64,000 bases of DNA from Mycobacterium sp. 1245111.1 (GTDB lineage Bacteria > Actinomycetota > Actinomycetes > Mycobacteriales > Mycobacteriaceae), in assembly GCF_001673405.1 (NCBI RefSeq), contig NZ_LZLV01000034.1, positions 62,001 to 126,000 of the forward strand, in the 5' to 3' direction. Every line of letters starts with the position of its first letter. The stretch's first letter is position 1. Below, piece by piece: positions 41,812 to 50,606 of this stretch. The notes below the pieces were generated by a model that saw only the letters and a program-made list of their open reading frames with translations, was not told the DNA's origin and searched no databases. The position numbers were made by a program, and so were the translations under genes.

Positions 41812-43764
41812 TCACCGGCCGACGGCCGTTCGCGCGATCCGAGACCCTATGTCGTAGACCAGGATTTGCGCGGTCGCACCGGGGATGCGGCTGATTTTGT
41901 TTGCGATCTTGTCGGCGGTGCGATCGTGAAGCAACCGACCCATGAGGGGTGCATAGGTTCGCCGCGGCAACAGCACGGTCATCTTGATGTCGGGGTTGTC
42001 ATTGATTTCCTGCGTGATGAGGTCTCGTGCAGTCCGGATCAGATTCCGATCCGGGCAGTGGAGTGTTAGCAGTGGAATCTGCTGCTCGAAGTGTTCCCAG
42101 CGCTGCTGCAGTTGCAGCGCGTGCAACTCATCAATCATGAAGTGCACTGCGGTCAATTGCTCGGCGTGCTGCTCGGCTGCGTAGTGCAGCGTCTCGACGG
42201 TGGCAAGGTCGTAGTGATCGACGAACACGAAGATCCGGTGTTGCGGATGTCGGGCAAACTCGGGGCGTTCCGTGCGGGACATTTCGAGAACCGAGTTTTC
42301 GGCACGGTATTGGCGGTTGAGCCGCATCAGCCCGAAGACCAGGATCGGGAAGACCACCACGACCAGCCAGGCACCCTCGGTGAACTTCGCCACCGCGAAG
42401 ATCAACACGACAGCCGTAGACAGGATGCCCGCGGACAAGTTGATCGCCAGTTTGCGCTGCCATCCCGGATCACGATGGGTCAGATGGTGTTTGGTCATGC
42501 CGTAGCCGGCCATCGAGAATCCAGTGAACACGCCCATCGCGAACAGCGGCACCACTGCATCGACCGATCCCCCCGTCACGATCACCAGTGTCACGGCCAG
42601 CGCGGTGAGCACGATGATGGCGTTGGAGAACACCAGCCGGTGACCGCGTTTCATCATCGGCCGCGGCAGGAAACTGTCCTCGGCGACAAAGCTGGTTAAC
42701 GCGGGGAACCCGTTGAAGCTGGTGTTAGCGCCGAAGAAGAGGATTGCCGCGCTAGCCGTCTGCAGCAAGACGTACATGGTCTTGCCGATCAGGCCGCCGC
42801 CGAAGACAGCGCGGCCGACTTCGGACAGCATGGATGGGTATTCGGAGACGTACGGGGTGGCGTGCGTGGCATGGACTAGGAAGATGACGCCAACTAGCAA
42901 GAATGCGAGGGTGCAGGCCATTGCGGTCAGCACTTGACGCGCGTTACGGCCTTGCGGCTGCCGAAAGACGTTGACTGCGTCGGCGATTGCCTCGACCCCG
43001 GTCAGTGAGGTTCCGCCGTTGGCGAACGCACGCAGCAGAACCAGGACGGTGGCGCCCATGATCAGTCCGCTGCCGTGATGGACGGGCACCGCGCCGGCGA
43101 TGTGTTCGGCATCGTATTTCGGTAGGCCCCATACGATGTCGCGTACCACTCCGGTCACTATCAGAACTGACAGCATCGCGATGAAGGCATAAACGGGTAC
43201 CGCGAATAGTCGGCCCGCTTCTTTCATTCCACGGAGATTCGCATATGAGATCAGCAACAGTGCTGCCACGGTGATTTCCACGTGGTAGGGGCCCAGCCGC
43301 GGTATTGCCGACACCACGGCAAACGTGCCTGACGCACATTGCATCGCGACGGTTACCACATAGTCGATCAGCAGCGCCGCCGACGAGATTTGGGCGACTC
43401 GCGGTCCGAAGTTGCTGCGCGCCACCACATAGGAGCCGCCACGTTGGGTGTAGGCCATGACGACCTGCCGGTACGACGCGGTGACCAGTGCCAGAATCAA
43501 CAGGATCACGGCGGCGATCGGAAGCACCAACACGAACGCGGCCAACCCGGTGGCAGGCAGAAGTTCGACCATGATCTGCTCGGGGCCATAAACGGTCGAC
43601 GAGATCGCGTCCGGTGACAGCGCGCCCAGTGCGACGGTGTTGGATAAGCTCTCGTCCTCTAAGTGCTCGTTGATGAGCGGCTTGCCGAGGAAGAACCGCT
43701 TCCACCTGTCGGCAAAGGTTGATGAGATCCGCTGGTCATCCGGAAGGTCCGTCACGTCAGTCAT
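41812..43764 (-). CDS. KimA-like APC-superfamily permease 1
   Basis: 650 residues from ATG 43764 (a GTG at 43842 is in frame, but the extra residues look non-coding). Twelve membrane segments, then a ~150-residue cytosolic tail. Landmarks shared with Bacillus KimA, the proton-coupled high-affinity K+ importer: F-F-L-G-K-P-L, S-P-D-A-I-S-S-T-V-Y-G-P-E-Q, S-Y-R-Q-V-V-M-A-Y, G-G-S-Y-V-V-A-R, D-Y-V-V-T-V-A-M, N-L-R-G-M-K-E-A-G, S-L-T-G-V-E-A-I, N-T-S-F-N-G-F-P and R-G-H-R-L-V-F-S-N. The tail holds a USP-like alpha/beta region (F-V-F-V-D-H-Y-D-L). It is divergent in sequence from the second copy at 45.3 kb. Potassium uptake is inferred from family resemblance. Confidence 0.85.
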   Translation of the reverse strand: MTDVTDLPDDQRISSTFADRWKRFFLGKPLINEHLEDESLSNTVALGALSPDAISSTVYGPEQIMVELLPATGLAAFVLVLPIAAVILLILALVTASYRQVVMAYTQRGGSYVVARSNFGPRVAQISSAALLIDYVVTVAMQCASGTFAVVSAIPRLGPYHVEITVAALLLISYANLRGMKEAGRLFAVPVYAFIAMLSVLIVTGVVRDIVWGLPKYDAEHIAGAVPVHHGSGLIMGATVLVLLRAFANGGTSLTGVEAIADAVNVFRQPQGRNARQVLTAMACTLAFLLVGVIFLVHATHATPYVSEYPSMLSEVGRAVFGGGLIGKTMYVLLQTASAAILFFGANTSFNGFPALTSFVAEDSFLPRPMMKRGHRLVFSNAIIVLTALAVTLVIVTGGSVDAVVPLFAMGVFTGFSMAGYGMTKHHLTHRDPGWQRKLAINLSAGILSTAVVLIFAVAKFTEGAWLVVVVFPILVFGLMRLNRQYRAENSVLEMSRTERPEFARHPQHRIFVFVDHYDLATVETLHYAAEQHAEQLTAVHFMIDELHALQLQQRWEHFEQQIPLLTLHCPDRNLIRTARDLITQEINDNPDIKMTVLLPRRTYAPLMGRLLHDRTADKIANKISRIPGATAQILVYDIGSRIARTAVGR

Positions 43765-43855
43765 GGCCGCCGAAGGACGCACGATGTCACCGGCGACACG
43801 GGGCAGGAAGCCGTGCCGATTGTGGCGCGCAACCCAGGCCACCCACCGCCACCCA

Positions 43856-43884
43856 GACGTATGTGATCACAGACATCACGTCTC
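43856..43884. promoter_or_regulatory. Nested palindrome upstream of KimA-like permease 1
   Basis: AGACGT ... ACGTCT arms flank the perfect centre TGTGATCACA (43862-43871). The spacing does not fit a CRP site (TGTGA-N6-TCACA). It is an operator or leader-hairpin candidate about 92 bp before the start codon. Confidence 0.35.
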
Positions 43885-43906
43885 CGTTCATAACAAGCCG
43901 GTCAGG

Positions 43907-43920
43907 TTGATCGCGATCAA
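43907..43920. promoter_or_regulatory. Perfect 14-bp palindrome upstream of KimA-like permease 1
   Basis: TTGATCGCGATCAA is fully self-complementary. It sits about 143 bp upstream of ATG 43764 and is a candidate binding site for a dimeric regulator. Confidence 0.4.
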
Positions 43921-44107
43921 ATCCACTTCCGGGCATGCCAATTCGTGCTCGACTGCCAATTCGGCGGGAAATCGAGATCCTAAGACGACGTTAGACATCG
44001 TCGATCGGTGTGGCTAAATCCCTAACGCTTTCTTTACAGTGCAGCCGCCCGCTGAGACGGTACGGCCAGCCGATCGGTCGGTGCCGAATCAGGCTTCACG
44101 CAGACCT

Positions 44108-45325
44108 TCAGCGGGCCAGCAGCGCGACGCACTCGATGTGGTGGGTCAGCGGGAACGAGTCGAACACCGAAAGCTTGTGCACCGCGTATCCGTGACCCTG
44201 GTACAAGCCAATGTCGCGGGCGAATGATGCCGCCTCGCAACCGATATGGACGATACGTGGGACTTCTGCCGCGGCCAGCAGGTCGATCACGTCACGCCCG
44301 GCGCCGCCGCGCGGCGGATCCAGCACTGCCACGTCGGCCCGTCCGTTTTGCGCGGTCAGCGCCCGTCGAACCGAGTCGCTGACCACCCGCACCTGAGGGA
44401 GATCGGCCAACGTCGCACGCGCCGCACGCGATGCTGCCCGCGCGCTGTCGACACTGAGCACCTGACCCGACTCCCCGACCGCGTCGGCCAGGATCGCGGC
44501 GAAAAGCCCTGCGCCACCGTAGAGATCCCACGCGGTCATCCCCGGATCGGGTCGAGCCCAGTCACTCACCAGGTCGCTGTAGGTCCGCGCCGCGTCACGG
44601 TGGGCCTGCCAGAAGCCCGTTACAGGCACCTGCCAACTGTGCCGCCCGGCTCGGTGCACACCCTGATGACTGCCCTCGACAACCTCGGTCGCGTTGCGCC
44701 GCCCATGGCGTACCGTGCGCGCCACATGCCGTTGACCGTCGTCGTCGACAACCACATGCAGGTGCGCGCCGGACGGCCACGCCGTATCCGCCAGGCCGTC
44801 GGTCATGCCTGCCGGGAGCTGAGCGCAGTTCAGACCGGTCACCAGTTCATCGCTGCGATAACGGTGGAAACCTGGCCGGCCGTCCGCCCCGACGTCGAGC
44901 CGGATCCGGGTCCGCCAGCCGGTCGGGCCGGTCGGCTTCAGCGGCTGTACATCCGGATCACGCCATTGGTAATTACCCAGCCGGGCAAGCTGATTCGACA
45001 CCACTTCGGCTTTCAGCGCCCGCGCGGCGGCCGGATCGACAAAGGCCAGATCGCAACACCCGGCGCCGTCCACACCGGCGATCGGGCACAGCGACGCGGT
45101 CCGGTCGGCGGAGGGTTCGATCACCTCGATCGCCTCGGCATGCCAATACGAACCGCGGTCCGCGGTGACCTGCACCCGCACCTGCTCGCCGGGTAGCGCG
45201 TAACGGACGAACACCACCCGGCCGTCGTGACGCGCCACGCAACTGCCCCCGTTTGCCGGTGGGCCGACGGTCAACGTCAGCTCCCCCAGTGCCGGTGGCG
45301 GCGCCGCGGTGATGTCGGAGGTCAA
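44108..45325 (-). CDS. TrmA/RumA-like RNA (uracil-5-)methyltransferase
   Basis: 405 residues from TTG 45325, whose first bases overlap the stop of the upstream permease gene (TTGA). This length equals that of Rv2689c as I remember it. An N-terminal TRAM-like domain (G-G-S-C-V-A-R-H-D-G-R-V-V-F-V-R-Y-A-L-P-G-E) is followed by C-P-I-A-G-V-D-G-A-G-C-C-D-L (partial iron-sulfur-type cysteines). The class I methyltransferase part has A-W-D-L-Y-G-G-A-G-L-F-A, V-L-D-P-P-R-G-G-A-G and the catalytic I-G-C-E-A-A-S-F-A-R-D. It should methylate uridine in tRNA or rRNA. The long open frame before the TTG has no coding character. Confidence 0.88.
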   Translation of the reverse strand: MTSDITAAPPPALGELTLTVGPPANGGSCVARHDGRVVFVRYALPGEQVRVQVTADRGSYWHAEAIEVIEPSADRTASLCPIAGVDGAGCCDLAFVDPAAARALKAEVVSNQLARLGNYQWRDPDVQPLKPTGPTGWRTRIRLDVGADGRPGFHRYRSDELVTGLNCAQLPAGMTDGLADTAWPSGAHLHVVVDDDGQRHVARTVRHGRRNATEVVEGSHQGVHRAGRHSWQVPVTGFWQAHRDAARTYSDLVSDWARPDPGMTAWDLYGGAGLFAAILADAVGESGQVLSVDSARAASRAARATLADLPQVRVVSDSVRRALTAQNGRADVAVLDPPRGGAGRDVIDLLAAAEVPRIVHIGCEAASFARDIGLYQGHGYAVHKLSVFDSFPLTHHIECVALLAR

Positions 45326-47310
45326 TCGAATATCCCTCGACGCGCATCGCCGGGAGCCGCGTGAGGCTGCAGCGTCTTGAGCCGCTCCGACGAATTGAGT
45401 TGCCAGGGAACCGATGTCACCATCACGCCTGGCATGAACAGCAACCGGCCTTTCAGCCGCAACGCGCTCTGGTTGTGCAGCACGTGCTCCCACCAGTGGC
45501 CGACCACGTATTCCGGCAGGAACACCGTCACCACGCTGCGCGGCGATTCCTTGCTGACGCGCTTCACGTAATCCAGTATCGGACGGGTGATTTCGCGGTA
45601 GGGCGAGGCGATGACCTTAAGCGGCACGTTGAGTTTGCTGTCTTCCCAGCGGCGGACCAGGGCACGGGTCTCGGCGTCGTCGACGCTCACCGTGACCGCC
45701 TCCAGCACGTCGGGCCGTGTCGCCCGGGCGTAGGCCAGCGCGCGAAGCGTCGGCAGATGCAGCTTCGACACCAACACGATCGCGTGATTCTTGCTGGGCA
45801 AGACCATCTCGTCATCGGCTGGGCGTTCGAGCTCCCGGCTGACCGTGTCGTAGTGCTTGTGGATCATTTTCATCAGCACAAACAGCAGCGTCATGGCGAC
45901 GATCGCGATCCAGGCCCCGGCCAGGAACTTGGTGACCATCACGACAAGCAACACCGCCCCGGTAGCCACGAACCCGATCGTATTGACCACCCGGGACCGC
46001 ATCATCGTCCGCCGGCCAGCGGGATCGGTTTCGTTGCGCAGCAGGCGAGTCCAGTGCCGCACCATGCCGATCTGGCTCAGCGTGAACGAAATGAACACCC
46101 CGACGATGTACAGCTGGATCAGCGCGGTGACTTGAGCCCGGAAAGCAACGATGAACGCGAGAGCGGCCATCGCCAAGAACACGATGCCGTTGGAGAACGC
46201 CAGTCGGTCACCGCGGGTGTGTAGCTGTCGGGGCAGGTAACTGTGTTGCGCAAGAACCGAACCCAGAACCGGAAAACCGTTGAATGCGGTGTTGGCCGCC
46301 AGCACCAGGATCAGTGCGGTCACGACGGCGATTAGCAGAAAGCCGATCTGAAAGTCACCGAACACGGCTTGCGCGATCTGCGCGATCAGAGTCTTTTGCT
46401 CGTAGCCGGCCGGGACGCCGCTCAACTGCCTGGCCGGATCGTCGACTACCTGGGCGCCGGTCTCCTTAGCCAACAGGATGATGCCCATGAACAGGCTTAC
46501 CGCGATGGTGCCGAGCAGCAGCAGCGTCGTTGCCGCGTTACGCGACTTCGGTTTCTGAAAGGCCGGCACACCGTTGCTGATCGCCTCGACGCCGGTGAGC
46601 GCTGCGCAGCCCGACGAGAATGACCGCGCCAGCAGGAACACCATCGCGAAGCCGGCGATCGACGTGCGCTCGGCGTGCATCACGAAGGCCGCCGACTCGG
46701 CGCGGATCGACTCGTCCAGCGCGTAGACCCGGAACAGGCCCCAGGCCAACATGAGCCCCACTCCGGCGATGAACGCGTAAGTCGGAATCGCGAACGCCAG
46801 GCCGGACTCGCGGACTCCACGCAGATTCAAGCTCATCACCAGCAGGATCGCGGCGACGCAGAACAGCACCTTGTGGGCGGCCACGAACGGAATCGCCGAG
46901 CCGATGTTAGACATCGCCGATGCCGTCGAAACGGCAACGGTAAGAACGTAATCCACCATCAGCGCACTGGCCACCATCAGTCCCGCATTGGATCCCAGGT
47001 TGGTGGTGACCACCTCATAGTCGCCACCGCCGGATGGGTAGGCGTGCACGTTCTGCCGGTAGCTGGCCACTACGACCAGCATCACCGCCGCCACCGCGAC
47101 ACCGATCCACGGTGTCAGCGAATACGCCGCCAGTCCTGCCACTGACAGCGTCAGGAAGACCTCTTCGGGGGCGTACGCGACCGAGGAGAGCGCATCGGAG
47201 GCGAACACCGGCAAGGCGATCCGCTTCGGCAGCAGGGTGTGGGTCAACCGGTCGCTGCGAAACGGCCGGCCCAACACCAGTCGGCGCGCCGCAGTCGAAA
47301 GTTTGGACAC
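45322..47310 (-). CDS. KimA-like APC-superfamily permease 2 (Rv2690c type)
   Basis: 662 residues from GTG 47310. A TTG at 47331 has a better ribosome site (GGGAGGGG) and may be the real start, adding 7 residues. Close to Bacillus KimA in landmarks: V-L-G-R-P-F, F-A-S-D-A-L-S-S-V-A-Y-A-P-E-E, S-Y-R-Q-N-V-H-A-Y-P-S-G-G-G-D-Y, D-Y-V-L-T-V-A-V-S, L-N-L-R-G-V-R-E-S-G, S-S-G-C-A-A-L-T-G-V-E-A-I-S-N-G, N-T-A-F-N-G-F-P and R-G-D-R-L-A-F-S-N-G-I. The C-terminal tail carries a USP-like region ending L-F-M-P-G-V-M-V-T-S-V-P. It is divergent from ceoB-ceoC across ~105 bp, which supports a potassium role. Confidence 0.88.
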   Translation of the reverse strand: MSKLSTAARRLVLGRPFRSDRLTHTLLPKRIALPVFASDALSSVAYAPEEVFLTLSVAGLAAYSLTPWIGVAVAAVMLVVVASYRQNVHAYPSGGGDYEVVTTNLGSNAGLMVASALMVDYVLTVAVSTASAMSNIGSAIPFVAAHKVLFCVAAILLVMSLNLRGVRESGLAFAIPTYAFIAGVGLMLAWGLFRVYALDESIRAESAAFVMHAERTSIAGFAMVFLLARSFSSGCAALTGVEAISNGVPAFQKPKSRNAATTLLLLGTIAVSLFMGIILLAKETGAQVVDDPARQLSGVPAGYEQKTLIAQIAQAVFGDFQIGFLLIAVVTALILVLAANTAFNGFPVLGSVLAQHSYLPRQLHTRGDRLAFSNGIVFLAMAALAFIVAFRAQVTALIQLYIVGVFISFTLSQIGMVRHWTRLLRNETDPAGRRTMMRSRVVNTIGFVATGAVLLVVMVTKFLAGAWIAIVAMTLLFVLMKMIHKHYDTVSRELERPADDEMVLPSKNHAIVLVSKLHLPTLRALAYARATRPDVLEAVTVSVDDAETRALVRRWEDSKLNVPLKVIASPYREITRPILDYVKRVSKESPRSVVTVFLPEYVVGHWWEHVLHNQSALRLKGRLLFMPGVMVTSVPWQLNSSERLKTLQPHAAPGDARRGIFD

Positions 47311-47415
47311 GAGAGCCAAGAGTAAAGGCAACCGCCCCTCCCGGTACGGTTCGGTAGACGAGAATGTCTCCCAAACCGACTGGCCACTGTGGTTGGCGGG
47401 CCGAGAGGACCTCTA

Positions 47416-48087
47416 GTGCGCGTGGTTGTGATGGGATGCGGCCGGGTGGGCTCGTCGGTCGCCGACGGCCTGTCCAGGCTGGGCCACGACGTTGCGGTAA
47501 TCGACAGCGACGCCACGGCGTTCACTCGGCTGAGCCCCGAGTTCGCCGGGCAGCGGGTGCTCGGGCTCGGGTTCGACCGCGACGTGCTGCTCAAGGCCGG
47601 CATCGAGGGGGCGGATGCCTTCGCCGCCGTGTCGTCCGGCGACAACTCCAACATCATTTCGGCCCGCTTGGCACGGGAAACCTTCGGCGTGCGGAGGGTG
47701 GTGGCACGGATCTACGACGCCAAGCGCGCCGAGGTCTACGAACGTCTCGGCATCCCGACGATCGCCACGGTGCCGTGGACCACCGACCGGCTGCTGCACG
47801 CGCTCACCCACGAAAGTGAGACCGCCCGCTGGCGCGACCCGAGCGGGACCGTCGCCGTCCTGGAGGTGGCGCTGCACGAAGATTGGGTGGGCCGCAAGGC
47901 GACCGATCTCGAGGCCGCCACCGGTGCCCGGGTCGCGTTTTTGATCCGCTTCGGCACCGGGATCCTGCCCGAGCCCAAGACCGTCATTCAAGCCGGCGAC
48001 CAGGTCTACATCGCCGCGATTTCTGGACATGCCGCGGAGGCGCTGGCCATTGCGGCGCTGCCGCCGACCGAGGACGCAGAGCAATGA
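47416..48087 (+). CDS. ceoB: TrkA-type K+ regulator CeoB
   Basis: 223 residues from GTG 47416, preceded by GAGAGGA. An N-terminal RCK/TrkA-N Rossmann domain (V-V-V-M-G-C-G-R-V-G-S-S-V-A-D-G, D-x-D acidic end in V-I-D-S-D) covers ~1-130. A TrkA-C domain at ~145-220 has G-R-K-A-T-D-L-E-A-A-T-G and I-Q-A-G-D-Q-V-Y-I-A-A. It binds NAD(H) and/or c-di-AMP-like ligands and gates a potassium transporter. The stop overlaps the ceoC start by 4 bp. No TrkH/TrkG membrane subunit lies in this window. Confidence 0.93.
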   Translation: MRVVVMGCGRVGSSVADGLSRLGHDVAVIDSDATAFTRLSPEFAGQRVLGLGFDRDVLLKAGIEGADAFAAVSSGDNSNIISARLARETFGVRRVVARIYDAKRAEVYERLGIPTIATVPWTTDRLLHALTHESETARWRDPSGTVAVLEVALHEDWVGRKATDLEAATGARVAFLIRFGTGILPEPKTVIQAGDQVYIAAISGHAAEALAIAALPPTEDAEQ

Positions 48088-48746
48088 GAGTCGCTGTTGC
48101 AGGCGCGGGCGCGGTGGGCCGCTCGGTGGCCCGCGAGCTGATCGACAACGAGCACGACGTCACGCTCATCGAGCGCAAGCCCGAGCACATCGAGGAGGAC
48201 GCCATTCCGGCCGCGCACTGGCGGCTGGGCGACGCCTGCGAGGTCAGCGTGCTGGAGCAGGTGAAGCTGCATGAGTTCGACGTGGTGGTGGCCGCAACCG
48301 GCGACGACAAGGCCAACGTCGTGCTCAGCCTGCTGGCCAAGACCGAGTTCGCGGTGCCGCGGGTGGTGGCCCGGGTCAACGACCCGCGCAACGAGTGGCT
48401 GTTCACCGACGCATGGGGGGTCGACGTGGCGGTCTCTACCCCACGGATGCTGGCCTCGTTGATCGAGGAGGCCGTCGCGGTCGGCGACCTGGTGCGGCTG
48501 ATGGAGTTCCGGAAGGGTCAGGCCAACCTGGTCGAGATCACGCTGCCGGACAACACGCCGTGGGGCGGCAAGCCGGTGCGCAAACTGCAGCTCCCGCGCG
48601 ACGTCGCGCTGGTGACCATCCTGCGCGGGCCGCGGGTGATCGTGCCGCAGGACGACGAGCCCCTGGAAGGCGGCGACGAGCTGTTGTTCGTCGCGGTCAC
48701 CGAGGCGGAAGAGGAACTGCGTCAGCATCTGCTGCCGTCGCAGTAA
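48084..48746 (+). CDS. ceoC: TrkA-type K+ regulator CeoC
   Basis: 220 residues. TrkA-N Rossmann domain (V-A-V-A-G-A-G-A-V-G-R-S-V-A-R-E-L, then V-T-L-I-E-R-K-P) and a TrkA-C domain (V-E-I-T-L-P-D-N-T-P-W-G-G-K-P-V-R-K-L, P-L-E-G-G-D-E-L-L-F-V-A-V). It is paired with CeoB by a 4-bp ATGA overlap, so the two probably form a hetero-oligomeric cytosolic ring. Its last 50 bp overlap the convergent DUF3159 gene. Confidence 0.93.
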   Translation: MRVAVAGAGAVGRSVARELIDNEHDVTLIERKPEHIEEDAIPAAHWRLGDACEVSVLEQVKLHEFDVVVAATGDDKANVVLSLLAKTEFAVPRVVARVNDPRNEWLFTDAWGVDVAVSTPRMLASLIEEAVAVGDLVRLMEFRKGQANLVEITLPDNTPWGGKPVRKLQLPRDVALVTILRGPRVIVPQDDEPLEGGDELLFVAVTEAEEELRQHLLPSQ

Positions 48747-49419
48747 GAGCGACGTCGAGCGCGCGCTGTGCCGTCCGGATCGCCAGGAACGTCACCAGCG
48801 CCGCGGCCGCGGCCAACGGCCAGCCCATCCCGATCCGCGCGACCACCAGCCAGCCGGTGTGGTTGGTGTCGTAGAGCACCCGCTGGACGATGAAGCGGGC
48901 GGCGAACACCACCACCCAGGTGAACGTGGCGACGTCGAACGCGTAAACCGCGCGGCGCACGCCGCGCCATCCGCGGTCGTGCCCGTGCAGCCAACTCCAG
49001 ATGTAGCCGACGACGGGCCGGCGGATCACGATCGAGACCGCGAACAGCGCCGCGTAGATCAGCGACGTCCAAATGCCCAGCAGGAAATAGCCTTTCGACT
49101 CCCCCATCAGGTAGGCGATCAGCACACAGACGGCGACGCCGATCAAGCCGGACACGGCCGGCTGGACGGATTCACGGCGGACCAGGCGCCACAGCAGGAT
49201 CAGCGTGGCGACGCCCAGCGCGGCGCCGGATGCGGCGCCAAGGCCCAGCAACCGCGACGTCCCGACGAAAACGAGCACCGGCAGCGACGAATAGACGATG
49301 CCGGCGACACCACCCAGTTGTTGCATCATCCGGTCTGCCGGGGTGCGGCCGACGCCGACGCCGTCTAGTTCGCTGTCGACGGTGTCAGCCATGTCGCCAG
49401 CGCCAGTGGCACGGTTCAC
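48697..49419 (-). CDS. DUF3159 membrane protein (Rv2693c type)
   Basis: 240 residues from GTG 49419, which overlaps the upstream OB-fold gene by 4 bp (GTGA); ATG 49392 would give 231 residues. About five to six membrane segments: S-L-P-V-L-V-F-V-G, A-A-L-G-V-A-T-L-I-L-L, G-L-I-G-V-A-V-C-V-L-I-A-Y, L-I-Y-A-A-L-F-A-V-S-I-V and the last two near the C-terminus. D-R-G-W-R-G-V-R-R-A-V-Y is a conserved loop. DUF3159 proteins are actinobacterial, with no assigned function. The 3' end overlaps convergent ceoC by 50 bp. Confidence 0.82.
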   Translation of the reverse strand: MNRATGAGDMADTVDSELDGVGVGRTPADRMMQQLGGVAGIVYSSLPVLVFVGTSRLLGLGAASGAALGVATLILLWRLVRRESVQPAVSGLIGVAVCVLIAYLMGESKGYFLLGIWTSLIYAALFAVSIVIRRPVVGYIWSWLHGHDRGWRGVRRAVYAFDVATFTWVVVFAARFIVQRVLYDTNHTGWLVVARIGMGWPLAAAAALVTFLAIRTAQRALDVALTATAADADAVPLPPR

Positions 49420-49784
49420 CGCTGAATCTCGTAGTGCGGGTTGTAGATCGCTTTGCTGCCGTTCTCCAGCTTGCCGAGCCGACCCTGGACGCGCAGCGTG
49501 CGGCCCGACTCGATGCCGGGAATCCGGCGCTGTCCCAACCAGACCAGTTCGACGGTGTCGGTGCCGTCGAACAGTTCGGCGCGAACCCCGTCGGCGCAGC
49601 CTTTGCCGTTGCATTCGACGCTGCGTAGGGTTCCGACGACGGTGACCTCTTGGCCGCGTTCGCAGTCGACGGCCCGCTGCGCGCCGGTCGTCACCGCCTC
49701 GTCACACAGTTCCTCGGCGTCACGCTGCTCGGGGTCCTCCGTCAACCGACGAGTCAGCCGGCGCAGATAGCCTTCCGCCGCCAT
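49416..49784 (-). CDS. OB-fold nucleic acid-binding protein (Rv2694c type)
   Basis: 122 residues from ATG 49784 (AGGAGAGG upstream). A short N-terminal helix (M-A-A-E-G-Y-L-R-R-L-T-R-R-L-T) precedes an OB-fold: V-T-V-V-G-T-L-R-S-V, V-R-A-E-L-F-D-G-T-D-T-V-E-L-V-W-L-G-Q-R-R-I-P-G-I and L-R-V-Q-G-R-L-G. This is the RecG-wedge/aspartyl-tRNA synthetase-like type. It probably binds DNA or RNA; no catalytic motif is present. It is coupled to the DUF3159 gene. Two cysteines flank a G-K-G insertion (E-C-N-G-K-G-C-A-D). Confidence 0.87.
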   Translation of the reverse strand: MAAEGYLRRLTRRLTEDPEQRDAEELCDEAVTTGAQRAVDCERGQEVTVVGTLRSVECNGKGCADGVRAELFDGTDTVELVWLGQRRIPGIESGRTLRVQGRLGKLENGSKAIYNPHYEIQR

Positions 49785-49907
49785 GGCCTCTCCTGAGCGT
49801 TTCCATTGCTTCACCCGGACCGGGTACCCGCGATCCTCTCACGACAACGGACACCGTAGACCCGATGGTTCCCCAAACGCCAAGCGACGCCCAGGCAATA
49901 TCTAGGG

Positions 49908-50606
49908 GTGACCATCGAGCTGCGCGGGGTGACCGCGGTCGTGCTGCCGGGAACCGGTTCCGACGACGACTACATCGCCCGGGCGTTCGGCGCGCCGCTG
50001 CGTGGCGCCGGTGTCCGGCTGCTGGCGCCGTGCCCGCAGCCGTCACGTCTGATCGACGGCTACGTCGACGCCTTGAACGACGCCGCGCGAGACGGACCGA
50101 TCCTGGTCGGCGGTGTGTCGATCGGCGCCGCGGTGGCCGTCGCGTGGGCGTTACAGCACCCCGATCGCACGGTCGCCGCGCTGGCCGCGCTGCCGGCATG
50201 GACGGGCGCACCTGACGGCGCCACCGCCGCGGTCGCGGCGCAGCACTCCGCACGACAACTGCGCGACGACGGTCTGGAGGCGACGACGGCGCAGATGCGC
50301 GCGTCCAGCCCGGCGTGGCTGGCCGACGAGTTGGCCCGCTCATGGCTGGGCCAGTGGCCGCACCTGCCCGATGCGATGGAAGCGGCCGCCGGCTACGTCG
50401 CCCCGAGGACGGAGGACCTGCAGCGGCTCTCGACGCCGCTGGGTGTTGCGGCGGCGCAGGATGATCCGATTCATCCGATCGACGTCGGGCGGCAGTGGGC
50501 GGCCGCCGCGCCGCGTGCGGCGCTGCGGACGGTGACGCTGGACCAGATCGGCGCGGACCCGGCCGAGCTGGGCGCCGCCTGCCTGGCGGCGCTCGCTGAG
50601 GCCTAG
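49908..50606 (+). CDS. Alpha/beta hydrolase (Rv2695 type)
   Basis: 232 residues from GTG 49908. The alpha/beta hydrolase core begins V-V-L-P-G-T-G-S-D-D-D-Y (oxyanion region) and has the nucleophile elbow G-G-V-S-I-G-A-A-V (Ser near residue 69), then A-L-A-A-L-P-A-W. A-A-Q-D-D-P-I-H-P holds the acidic residue and a histidine candidate. The substrate is unknown. Its stop TAG lies in a 14-bp tandem duplication shared with the convergent DUF3710 gene's stop. Confidence 0.83.
   Translation: MTIELRGVTAVVLPGTGSDDDYIARAFGAPLRGAGVRLLAPCPQPSRLIDGYVDALNDAARDGPILVGGVSIGAAVAVAWALQHPDRTVAALAALPAWTGAPDGATAAVAAQHSARQLRDDGLEATTAQMRASSPAWLADELARSWLGQWPHLPDAMEAAAGYVAPRTEDLQRLSTPLGVAAAQDDPIHPIDVGRQWAAAAPRAALRTVTLDQIGADPAELGAACLAALAEA

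Larger units (their letters stand above)
43765..44107. other. 343-bp intergenic region upstream of KimA-like permease 1
   Basis: No gene is visible. The region contains a perfect 14-bp palindrome (43907-43920), a nested palindrome (43856-43884), and a more AT-rich portion around 43915-44040 that probably holds the permease promoter. A transcription terminator for the trmA-like gene is not obvious. Confidence 0.55.

Noticed and set aside
43862..43871. CRP site from TGTGATCACA
   Set aside because: The half-sites have no 6-bp spacer, so it does not fit the CRP consensus; kept only as a generic palindrome.
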